Below, in pieces: positions 1-5,740 of a stretch of 62,727 nucleotides of DNA. Position 1 is the first letter of the stretch. Every line of letters begins with the position of its first letter. Origin of the DNA: a virus; IMG/VR virus record IMGVR_UViG_3300009703_000018, positions 1-62,727 of that record; one strand, given 5' to 3'. Below the pieces are notes generated by a model. The model was not told the origin of the DNA. It saw only the letters and a list, made by a program, of their open reading frames with translations, and made no database searches. The position numbers were made by a program, and so were the translations under genes.

Positions 1-203
1 CAGTCAACGTCAACCACGCCGACCCTGTCCATCGTCTCCTGCGTGAAGTTGCCCCTGTATTCAGGTTTCCAAGGGACATGGACGACGACCCTGTTCATCG
101 CCTCATCGAGGTCTAGCACCTCAATGGAGTCACGCTCAGGGTTAAACCCCTTGGCGTAAGCGGTAGCGTTGGCGGCGGTGTCAAAGAATATTTCAAAATG
201 CAT
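1..203 (-). CDS. hypothetical protein, truncated by the left edge
   Basis: A leftward reading frame begins at an ATG (complement of 201-203) and runs off the left edge without a stop; 67 codons are visible, starting MHFEIFFDTAANATAYAKG. An excellent Shine-Dalgarno (GGAGAGAACAAG) directly precedes the ATG and matches the leaders of the genes at 472-693 and 751-954. A sigma70-like promoter lies about 40 bases upstream. The visible part is acidic and soluble, with no recognised domain. Its codons are clearly richer in G+C than those of neighbouring genes, which may point to a different origin. Function unknown. Confidence 0.7.
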   Translation of the reverse strand, partial: MHFEIFFDTAANATAYAKGFNPERDSIEVLDLDEAMNRVVVHVPWKPEYRGNFTQETMDRVGVVDVD

Positions 204-239
204 CTTGTTCTCTCCAGATCAATTAAGTGTTATGCCTTA

Positions 240-268
240 AGTATATTATATAGATCGGCAAATGTCAA
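240..268 (-). promoter_or_regulatory. sigma70-like promoter for the leftmost gene
   Basis: On the minus strand the sequence reads TTGACA, 17 bases, TATACT, which is near consensus with ideal spacing. It is followed by a short leader and the GGAGAG ribosome site of the gene at 1-203. The -35 box is preceded by CTA T, as in the other two leftward promoters (993-1021 and 1164-1191), so this is one member of a family probably read by the host housekeeping polymerase early in infection. Confidence 0.75.
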
Positions 269-324
269 TAGTTATATCAAAGAAATGTATATATTTTATA
301 GAAAAATATTTGTGTAATTATTAG

Positions 325-385
325 CAAGTTCCACTTGACACGCGCGCTGAGCAGCATAGGTATCATAATACATGCTGCTGGCGTG
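325..385. other. paired stem-loops in the 204-471 intergenic gap
   Basis: The gap holds a small perfect hairpin (CAAGT, 3 bases, ACTTG at 325-337) next to a larger imperfect one (CACGC...AGCAGCAT paired with ATGCTGCT...GCGTG, 339-385). No U-run follows on either strand, so a simple intrinsic terminator is unlikely. On the minus strand it lies between the stop of the 472-693 gene and the promoter of the leftmost gene, where an RNA-stabilising 3' structure or terminator would fit. No other gene is seen in this gap. Confidence 0.35.
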
Positions 386-450
386 CATTACCTCATCTAT
401 AATGCTGCCTTGCTGCGCTTGTCTTCACTCGTTTATACCTACTATCCTGT

Positions 451-472
451 AGCGTGCTGGATAGAGTGATAC
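451..472. repeat. 22-bp dispersed repeat, copy 1
   Basis: The core CGTGCTGGATAGAGTGATAC matches the copy at 727-748 at 18 of 22 positions. Both copies sit immediately downstream (minus sense) of the stop codon of a small leftward gene, which suggests a duplicated gene cassette or a shared 3' signal. Confidence 0.5.
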
Positions 473-693
473 TAGGCAGGCGGTAATACTTTCGTTTTGT
501 GTGGGTCTAGTCTATCGGATAGCCTAAGTTTTAACATGGCTATCTTATTCCAATTACGTTGCATCTCTTCATGGGCAACGTTACTACCTAAGTCTAGTAG
601 TGTTCGATTAGTATCATACAATCGCTGTATCTCTGATTTAATATTAGCAATGATTGTCATCTGATTCTTAGCTGTAGTAATAGTTCTATTCAT
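472..693 (-). CDS. small hypothetical protein
   Basis: A 73-residue protein (starts MNRTITTAKNQMTIIANIKS) with a strongly helical, amphipathic middle part; no recognised domain or membrane segment. Its ATG is preceded by GAGAGAAAACAAG, the same leader as at 751-954 and a close match to the leftmost gene, which supports both the start and common regulation. It follows the 751-954 gene with a gap of 57 bases and is probably co-transcribed with it from the promoter at 993-1021. Function unknown. Confidence 0.65.
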   Translation of the reverse strand: MNRTITTAKNQMTIIANIKSEIQRLYDTNRTLLDLGSNVAHEEMQRNWNKIAMLKLRLSDRLDPHKTKVLPPA

Positions 694-726
694 CTTGTTT
701 TCTCTCGTTAAAGGGTGCAGTGTTAT

Positions 727-748
727 ATCGTGCTGGATGGGGTGTTAC
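727..748. repeat. 22-bp dispersed repeat, copy 2
   Basis: Second copy (core CGTGCTGGATGGGGTGTTAC) of the element at 451-472. It lies between the stop codon of the 751-954 gene and the leader of the 472-693 gene. Confidence 0.5.
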
Positions 749-750
749 CA

Positions 751-954
751 TTACATCCCATGCAATCCATACATGTCATGTCGAGCATCCCATGCATCGC
801 ATGAGCGATTCCATTCTTCGACTGTACAGCCGAATATTTCATGAATCGGACGGGAAGCCTCTGCCTCCTGTACTTGATGGGACGCTTCCATTAGCTCTCC
901 CATCTTATAGGCTTCGGTTTCTTCAACGCTGATATTTTCATTAAACTTAGTCAT
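751..954 (-). CDS. small hypothetical acidic protein
   Basis: A 67-residue acidic protein (starts MTKFNENISVEETEAYKMGE) ending in an Asp/His-rich tail; no recognised family. The ATG has a strong ribosome site (GGAGAAAACAAG) identical in style to its neighbours, and a near-consensus promoter lies just upstream, so this looks like the first gene of a small leftward early transcript with 472-693. An overlapping rightward frame at 720-932 lacks such signals and is rejected. Function unknown. Confidence 0.65.
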   Translation of the reverse strand: MTKFNENISVEETEAYKMGELMEASHQVQEAEASRPIHEIFGCTVEEWNRSCDAWDARHDMYGLHGM

Positions 955-992
955 CTTGTTTTCTCCAAAAGAAACTTAATTGTTATACTAAT

Positions 993-1021
993 AGTATATA
1001 CTAAACAATACTATTTGTCAA
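993..1021 (-). promoter_or_regulatory. sigma70-like promoter for 751-954
   Basis: Minus strand reads TTGACA, 17 bases, TATACT, the same boxes and spacing as the promoter at 240-268. It lies 39 bases before the start codon. Confidence 0.75.
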
Positions 1022-1028
1022 TAGGTAT

Positions 1029-1121
1029 TTACTCATTTATTACAAAGAAGTAAATATTTAATCCTACTAACGCCAACGCTTGAACAACGCTAATCGAAAC
1101 AACTAAAGTAGTAAGCATCAT
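1029..1121 (-). CDS. 30-residue membrane peptide
   Basis: A short leftward frame encodes 30 residues (MMLTTLVVSISVVQALALVG, then a second hydrophobic stretch ending FFVINE): almost the whole peptide is one membrane-spanning segment. The chosen ATG lies 6 bases after AAAGG; the next ATG in frame, 3 bases later, is also possible, and one 6 bases upstream is too close to the ribosome site. Its own promoter (1164-1191) and correct spacing argue that it is real despite its size. Phage membrane peptides of this kind often act in early host takeover or exclusion, but nothing here shows which. Confidence 0.5.
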   Translation of the reverse strand: MMLTTLVVSISVVQALALVGLNIYFFVINE

Positions 1122-1163
1122 CAACATCCTTTATCAAATAGTAATTAAACTCTCAATATCCTT

Positions 1164-1191
1164 ACTATAACATATATCGACATAATGTCAA
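1164..1191 (-). promoter_or_regulatory. sigma70-like promoter for the membrane peptide
   Basis: Minus strand reads TTGACA, 16 bases, TATAGT, preceded by CTAT as in the other two promoters of this block. It lies about 40 bases before the peptide start. Confidence 0.65.
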
Positions 1192-1302
1192 TAGTTATTT
1201 AGTTATTATATTAAAATATATCTATTTATTATGATGTACTATAATCCTTTATTAGATTAGTAGTTCGATGTTAAGAAACATGACGGACGGATTAGTTCTA
1301 CT

Positions 1303-1355
1303 GATACATAGTATCAATAGGGTAGTGGGGGTTTTCTGTTCGTCTTATTGATACT
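1303..1355. repeat. inverted repeats in the 1192-1421 gap
   Basis: AGTATCAATA (1310-1319) and TATTGATACT (1346-1355) are perfect 10-base inverted repeats separated by 26 bases. The left arm overlaps a smaller palindrome, GATAC-ATA-GTATC (1303-1315). The element lies just beyond the 3' end of the leftward operon 1422-2619 and ahead of the next promoter. It could be a transcript-end structure or a protein-binding operator. The rest of the gap is A+T-rich and holds no gene I can support. Confidence 0.45.
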
Positions 1356-1421
1356 TAATCTCAACCAAAAATCGCGGGGTGGTCTAGACAAAATTAGCGG
1401 GACATTCACCCGTTGTACTAC

Positions 1422-1613
1422 CTAAACTACCTTCTTGGCTAAGATCTTTGCGACAACTTCGATTAGGTACGGCGCAAGGTACATGAGTGCGACCATAAAC
1501 ATCACAAAAGCGAAGTCGCACCAATCGGTTGTTGGTGGACGATAGCGTTCGCCCCAACTGTCTGAGTCTTCTTGGTGCGATTCTTCTTTAGGTGGTTCGT
1601 ATGGATTTCTCAT
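1422..1613 (-). CDS. small single-span membrane protein
   Basis: A 63-residue protein with a charged, Pro/Glu/Ser-rich N-terminal half (about residues 1-30) and one hydrophobic segment (about 33-58, with FVMFMVALMYLAPYLI), then a short Lys-containing tail. This suggests a bitopic inner-membrane protein. It starts within the last codons of the upstream gene (4-base ATGA-type overlap), indicating translational coupling, and its ribosome site is GGTGGAAAG. Last gene of the 2619-to-1422 operon. Function unknown. Confidence 0.65.
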   Translation of the reverse strand: MRNPYEPPKEESHQEDSDSWGERYRPPTTDWCDFAFVMFMVALMYLAPYLIEVVAKILAKKVV

Positions 1614-1978
1614 CTTTCCACCATCACTGTGTTTGAAGCTCCGACTACAGTGATTCTATTTTGCTTCATGGTCGCGCACAGAACGGTCGCTAGATTCATT
1701 ATGAAGCTATTAAGCTGCTTAGGGGTTCTGTTGATTCTGGGATAGTTTATAGTTGAAATCCTCCATCCCTTCTCACGGTACTCAGAACCGCATACAAACT
1801 CTATACTTGTTATGCAGACAGGGACTATATAAAGCTGATCGTCTTGAAATAGTTGTACTTCTCGTACTAGATCCTCATACGAGATTGGATCTTTCGTTTC
1901 TTCGTTAATAGAACCTAGATAAAGCTCTATATTATGCGTTTCCCTGACTTTCACTCGTGATCTCCCGCTTGTTGCCAT
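1610..1978 (-). CDS. hypothetical protein
   Basis: A 122-residue protein (starts MATSGRSRVKVRETHNIELY) with a mixed alpha/beta pattern and two cysteines; no recognised domain. Its first 47 bases overlap the end of the HNH gene upstream, and its end is coupled to the membrane protein downstream. A later start (MKQ or an internal Met) would remove most of the protein, so the long form is kept, although the true start could be slightly internal. Function unknown. Confidence 0.55.
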   Translation of the reverse strand: MATSGRSRVKVRETHNIELYLGSINEETKDPISYEDLVREVQLFQDDQLYIVPVCITSIEFVCGSEYREKGWRISTINYPRINRTPKQLNSFIMNLATVLCATMKQNRITVVGASNTVMVER

Positions 1979-2408
1979 TCTTCTTCATAGCAGTTTCGGG
2001 GTCAATGCCCTTATTAAGCCTGTTATAAAAAGCGGCGTAGGATACTTCACATCGAGAGTCTTCTACCCACTGCCCAATATTCTTTTCCTCTCCGAACGCG
2101 CTGATCTTCACATTCGACTTCATATTGTTGGCGTTTTCTTTTGGAGTAAGCTCACGTAGGTTATTGCGGGTGTTATTAAGCCGGTCTTTATCAATATGGT
2201 CAACAAAGACATAGGGGTTAGAGGTTCCCAATACCATCCTGTGCATTGCTTTATGTCGGCCTTTAATCTTGGTTACGGCATAACCGGCTTTATTTAGGTG
2301 CCAGCTATACTGACTAATGAGAGGATAGTCCTCAAGGCTAACCTTTGCGAACTTACCAGCCCCCAAAACTCCACCAAGATATACTTCTGTATATTTTTCA
2401 TTCGACAT
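1932..2408 (-). CDS. HNH homing endonuclease
   Basis: A 158-residue HNH-family nuclease of the type common as free-standing homing endonucleases in phages. The metal-binding core is visible: H56 in KAMHRMVLG, then VDHIDKDRLNNTRNNLRE (D70, H71, N78, N82) and ENANN after it. The C-terminal part (about 105-145, with IGQWVEDSRCEVSYAAFYNR) looks like the helix-turn-helix DNA-recognition module often attached to these nucleases. It overlaps both neighbours (by 11 and 47 bases), as expected of an intruding mobile gene. Such enzymes cut intron-less or gene-less alleles to spread themselves; the target here is unknown. Confidence 0.85.
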   Translation of the reverse strand: MSNEKYTEVYLGGVLGAGKFAKVSLEDYPLISQYSWHLNKAGYAVTKIKGRHKAMHRMVLGTSNPYVFVDHIDKDRLNNTRNNLRELTPKENANNMKSNVKISAFGEEKNIGQWVEDSRCEVSYAAFYNRLNKGIDPETAMKKNGNKREITSESQGNA

Positions 2409-2619
2409 CTTTTCTATTCCTATCTATATGGCACTTACCACGGCCTTGTACTTTGTGAATTCCCATCCTATATCTAGCTTTACGGACTTGGTCTATAGTT
2501 ACGATCTCTTTATTACCAAGATCATATCTGATTCGAGTCAATTCATGGGCTACATCAGCATCTTTCATGATGTTTGCCATTCCTTTAATAAACTCTTTTT
2601 CGTTGTTGTTTAGCTTCAT
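2398..2619 (-). CDS. small helix-turn-helix (Myb/SANT-like) protein
   Basis: A 73-residue basic protein. Its pattern (EKEFIKGMANIMKDADVAHE, then a linker and VRKARYRMGI) resembles the phage DNA-binding module in which residues 'E..FI......D..IA..L......V...R...GI' form three helices. A similar segment begins the probable small terminase subunit at 3397. First gene of the leftward operon ending at 1422, with a strong GAGGAAAAC ribosome site. A role as a small transcription regulator is plausible but unproven. Confidence 0.55.
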   Translation of the reverse strand: MKLNNNEKEFIKGMANIMKDADVAHELTRIRYDLGNKEIVTIDQVRKARYRMGIHKVQGRGKCHIDRNRKDVE

Positions 2620-2686
2620 ATTCGTTTTCCTCGTATAATCATAATACCGGCGACTTTTATTTTAAGCTCATAGAAAGGGGTAATAC
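2620..2686. promoter_or_regulatory. divergent intergenic region
   Basis: The leftward operon (starting at 2619) and the rightward operon (starting at 2687) diverge here, so promoters for both are expected within 67 bases. On the plus strand CGTATAATCA (2632-2641) resembles the late-type GTGTATAAT element seen upstream of portal, capsid-distal and tail genes. No good -35 box is seen on either strand. Both start codons have clear ribosome sites (GAGGAAAAC and GAAAGGGG). Confidence 0.4.
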
Positions 2687-2923
2687 GTGACCAATATTTA
2701 CGATGTACTCAGTCAACTGCACACAAAGGCTACAGCAGCCACAGAAGAAGCTGTAGCAGAGGAACTGAAAAGGGAAGACCCACCAGCAGAAGAAGCTGCT
2801 GCTGTACTCCAAGGGGGAATACCTCTTGATGTTAAAGTGAAATACGAAGCAAACCTATCAGAAGAAGTCGATGAAAGTACCCAAGGGGATGACTCAAAGC
2901 GAAGTTCTCGACGTAATAAATAA
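2687..2923 (+). CDS. small acidic protein, first of the rightward operon
   Basis: A 78-residue, Glu/Ala-rich protein beginning at a GTG codon (MTNIYDVLSQLHTKATAATE) with GAAAGGGG 8 bases upstream; it ends in a Ser/Arg/Lys tail. Low-complexity and probably largely disordered or helical; no family recognised. It overlaps the sigma-like gene by 53 bases. Its place directly before the sigma factor and small terminase hints at a regulatory or packaging accessory role, but the sequence does not show one. Confidence 0.55.
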   Translation: MTNIYDVLSQLHTKATAATEEAVAEELKREDPPAEEAAAVLQGGIPLDVKVKYEANLSEEVDESTQGDDSKRSSRRNK

Positions 2924-3416
2924 AATATGTGACAGATACGCTTACAAATTCAAATTTGGTTACTTTGAACCGGACGACATTCGCCAAGAAGCTTTCATAA
3001 TTGCTATTGATGCACTTGAAAGATATGACGAAAGCCGTCCTTTAGAAAATTTTCTCGCTGTTCATGTTAAAAATCGCTTAAACAACTTTAAGCGCGACAA
3101 ATATTATCGTCAGAACAAGAAAAATAACGATGATAAACAACAGCAATTGAACAATAGCAAAAAATTCTTGATGGAACCCCTCGATATTACTAATATTCGG
3201 GACGAACAAGAAAAGAACATGCGAGTCTCAGACGACTTTATTGAGAGTATCGCTAACCAAGAGCTGTTGGACATCATAGATGAACACCTAGATGTAAGCC
3301 TTCGGTCAGATTACCTACGTGTTAGGGATGGAACATACGTCCCTAAGCCAAGAAGAGAGCAAATCATAGAAGAAATCGTAGAAATACTAAGAGAGCATGG
3401 CTATGAAGAAGGGTAG
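2871..3416 (+). CDS. phage RNA polymerase sigma-like factor
   Basis: A 181-residue protein resembling sigma70 region 2. The stretch DDIRQEAFIIAIDALERYD (35-53) fits region 2.1-2.2, which binds the polymerase clamp. The following LENFLAVHVKNRLNNFKRDK (58-77) fits regions 2.3-2.4, which melt and read the -10 box. The C-terminal part (about 95-181) is acidic and lacks an evident region 4, as in T4 gp55-type late sigma factors that read only a -10 element. It starts inside the preceding gene and ends inside the small terminase gene, so expression is coupled. The GGTGTATAAT sites before late genes in this window are its likely targets (inference). Confidence 0.7.
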   Translation: MKVPKGMTQSEVLDVINKICDRYAYKFKFGYFEPDDIRQEAFIIAIDALERYDESRPLENFLAVHVKNRLNNFKRDKYYRQNKKNNDDKQQQLNNSKKFLMEPLDITNIRDEQEKNMRVSDDFIESIANQELLDIIDEHLDVSLRSDYLRVRDGTYVPKPRREQIIEEIVEILREHGYEEG

Positions 3417-4197
3417 ATTTTCTAAGACAGAACAAGAGTTCATCAAAGAAAACCACAAAAAGATGTCAAATCTGGAAATTGGCACTCATCTAGACCGAGA
3501 TCCTGTTTCCATAGAGTCTTACGTGAAGGAGAAAATCGGGACAGCCATACTGGACGACCGTGAAATCGAAGCTTTGCACGATTTACAAAACCGTCCTTTC
3601 TGGAAAGACCTTAGAAAACAGTTTTCAGAAGAAGAATTACAGTCTTTGCTCTACCACTGGGGCCGAATCATCACTCAATTTCGTGATGACGTACTTCCAA
3701 CGGAAGAATTACAGATAATTGATGCCATCAAACTCGAAATTTTAATGAACCGTGCCTTAATCGGCCAACAAACCAACATGAAAAGCATAGATCAGTACGA
3801 ACAACACGTCACTGATGAAAAAGGTAAGCCCCTAGAGATACAAGACAAAGACTATATCTTTAATCTAGAACGACAAATCGCCGTCTGTAGAGCCGCCCAA
3901 GACTCCTTGACTAGAGAATACAAGGACTTGCAAACTAAAAAAGCCGCCATGCTAAAAGATCTGAAGGCTACTCGTGAACAACGCATCAAAAGACTGGAAG
4001 ATTCCAAACAAACCTTCATTGGCTGGGTAAGAAACCTCATGACCAACCCTGATGCTCGCCGGGAGATGGGAACAAACATGGAAAAAATGCGTCTAGCAAC
4101 CAACAAAGAGGCTGAAAGGCTATCCGAGTACCATAAATATGAAGATGGATTATTAGACCAACCATTTTTAACGCCAGACAGCGTTAAGGATGACTAA
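3397..4197 (+). CDS. probable terminase small subunit
   Basis: A 266-residue protein: an N-terminal DNA-binding helix-turn-helix (about 8-50, FSKTEQEFIKENHKKMSNLE...), a helical middle, a long coiled coil (about 150-215, rich in Leu/Lys/Glu) and an acidic tail. This layout (HTH plus oligomerising helices) is typical of small terminase subunits, which recognise the packaging site and stimulate the large subunit. The initiator may be the first ATG or the one 6 bases later. It overlaps the sigma gene by 20 bases and shares the A of TAATG with the next gene. The large subunit lies 5 kb downstream, separated by accessory genes, so the call rests on architecture. Confidence 0.55.
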   Translation: MAMKKGRFSKTEQEFIKENHKKMSNLEIGTHLDRDPVSIESYVKEKIGTAILDDREIEALHDLQNRPFWKDLRKQFSEEELQSLLYHWGRIITQFRDDVLPTEELQIIDAIKLEILMNRALIGQQTNMKSIDQYEQHVTDEKGKPLEIQDKDYIFNLERQIAVCRAAQDSLTREYKDLQTKKAAMLKDLKATREQRIKRLEDSKQTFIGWVRNLMTNPDARREMGTNMEKMRLATNKEAERLSEYHKYEDGLLDQPFLTPDSVKDD

Positions 4198-5003
4198 TGA
4201 ATGATGAACTAAAAAATTTAATCAACGCTATAAACAGCTCTAGTTATAACGACAAGCCATACGAACACTTCTACATGACAAATGTATTTTCAGATGCATT
4301 TTACAATAAGGTTATTCAGTCATTACCAGATGATAGTGAGTACACACCTTTGCCTCATATACAAGCAATGATGTATAACCCTAAAAATAAGGATTCTTTG
4401 TTTTCTGGTAGAAGCAGATTAAAAAACAAACCTGTCGTTAGCACACGAGGAGACTGTTTAGTAGACAGTAAATTTGTTGATAATCACAAGGGGCCGTGGA
4501 AGAAGCTTGCAAATATACTATACTCATCACAACTTAAGGAAGTCTTGTTTCAAAAATTTGAGAAAACTTTACAACAAAGAATGAGAGATGTTTCTTATTT
4601 CATTCCAAAAATGCTAGAAGCAAAACCTACCGTACTTTTAACACGAGACAAAAAAGGATATAGAATACATCCTCATCCAGATTCTATAAAAAGAGTAATA
4701 ACTTTTCAAATATATCTACCAGAAGATAATTCTCATTCGCATCTTGGAACTGTATTAAACAAACCAAAAGGAAAGCTAAAACCATCAATCAAAAAGCCTG
4801 ACTACTTAATCGAAGGCTATGAACATAAGAAGCAGTTTAAAGAATATAAACAATTAGACTATAATAGGAATTCTGGTTATGCTTTTCCGGTCTCTTCCAA
4901 TAGCTGGCATAGTGTAAATGAGATACAGGAAAATTATAATAGAAACTCAATTATGGTTATGTATATTGCACCAACACAAAAGATTAGCCGGGACGACCAA
5001 TGA
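4197..5003 (+). CDS. 2OG-Fe(II) oxygenase
   Basis: A 268-residue protein with the double-stranded beta-helix signature of 2-oxoglutarate/Fe(II) dioxygenases. HxD is formed by H160-P-D162 in RIHPHPDSIKRV, the distal metal ligand is H238 in SNSWHSVNEI, and R249 (10-11 residues on) is placed to bind 2-oxoglutarate. These enzymes hydroxylate peptide, sugar or lipid substrates. Its start overlaps the previous stop by one base, and its end overlaps the sulfotransferase start, so it belongs to a tightly coupled modification cassette. The substrate is unknown; hydroxylation of a virion or surface-glycan component would fit. Confidence 0.75.
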   Translation: MNDELKNLINAINSSSYNDKPYEHFYMTNVFSDAFYNKVIQSLPDDSEYTPLPHIQAMMYNPKNKDSLFSGRSRLKNKPVVSTRGDCLVDSKFVDNHKGPWKKLANILYSSQLKEVLFQKFEKTLQQRMRDVSYFIPKMLEAKPTVLLTRDKKGYRIHPHPDSIKRVITFQIYLPEDNSHSHLGTVLNKPKGKLKPSIKKPDYLIEGYEHKKQFKEYKQLDYNRNSGYAFPVSSNSWHSVNEIQENYNRNSIMVMYIAPTQKISRDDQ

Positions 5004-5740
5004 AAGCCGATTTTATTATCAGTATGCACCGCACTGGTCATCATGCGGTTGCGATTTGGCTATTACACCAAAAACAAGGCATAACAGATTTCTCTATCAC
5101 AACCGTATCTAGCTGGCTGTTTGCTGTTGGTGATAACAGAGAGTTGTTCATGTACGCCAACAATCCTTTTAAGACTGGCCCCAATGAACATCCTGACAAA
5201 CCAAAACTCCCACGAATTATCGACGATGTAAAACCAGAAAGTTTAATCGTATCTCACGAACAAGACACTATCAAAGGCTCTATCGAAAAAGCCGGTCAAT
5301 CTCCTTACTTATTTAATAAACCCATAGTAGTGATTCGTGACTTTAGAAACTGGGTAGCAAGCTGTCTCAAGATGGCTTTACGCGATAACAAAATTATAGA
5401 AGACATTATCAACAACGATAAAGTGGCAGAATATAAAAACCACCTGATTAACTATTCTAAGTTTGACTGTTATTACATTTTGTTTAATGACTGGGCTACT
5501 AACAAAGCTTATGGAGAGGCTATTTGTAATGATCTAGATTACGTATTCACTGATGCCGCCAAAAACCAACTATCTATATTTGGAGGTGGAAGTTCTTTTG
5601 ATGGAATGCAACATCTCAAGACCGCATCACAGATGGACGTAAACAATCGCTATAAAGAGTTAGAGACACACCCATACTTTGAAATGATGATGAGTAAACA
5701 CGATGAAGTTCTCAAACTAAGCGATACTATATTCAAATGA
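5000..5740 (+). CDS. sulfotransferase-like P-loop protein
   Basis: A 246-residue protein with two marks of PAPS-dependent sulfotransferases: an N-terminal phosphosulfate-binding loop (SMHRTGHHAV, residues 8-17, in the place of the usual SxPRSGTT) and a central strand-helix element VVIRDFRNWVAS (about 108-119) matching the 3'-phosphate-binding R-D-x-R-x-x-x-x-S motif. It would move sulfate from PAPS onto a hydroxyl, probably of a glycan. It overlaps both neighbours by 4 bases (oxygenase and gmd). The loop is divergent, so the acceptor and even activity are uncertain. A second sulfotransferase is at 20784. Confidence 0.65.
   Translation: MKADFIISMHRTGHHAVAIWLLHQKQGITDFSITTVSSWLFAVGDNRELFMYANNPFKTGPNEHPDKPKLPRIIDDVKPESLIVSHEQDTIKGSIEKAGQSPYLFNKPIVVIRDFRNWVASCLKMALRDNKIIEDIINNDKVAEYKNHLINYSKFDCYYILFNDWATNKAYGEAICNDLDYVFTDAAKNQLSIFGGGSSFDGMQHLKTASQMDVNNRYKELETHPYFEMMMSKHDEVLKLSDTIFK

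Noticed and set aside
204-471. Possible tRNA or structured RNA in the leftmost gap
   Set aside because: The stem-loops do not form a cloverleaf, and no T-loop (GGTTCRA) or anticodon arm can be found.
720-932. Rightward 70-codon frame
   Set aside because: It lies opposite the 751-954 gene, which has a near-consensus promoter and a strong ribosome site; the rightward frame has neither.
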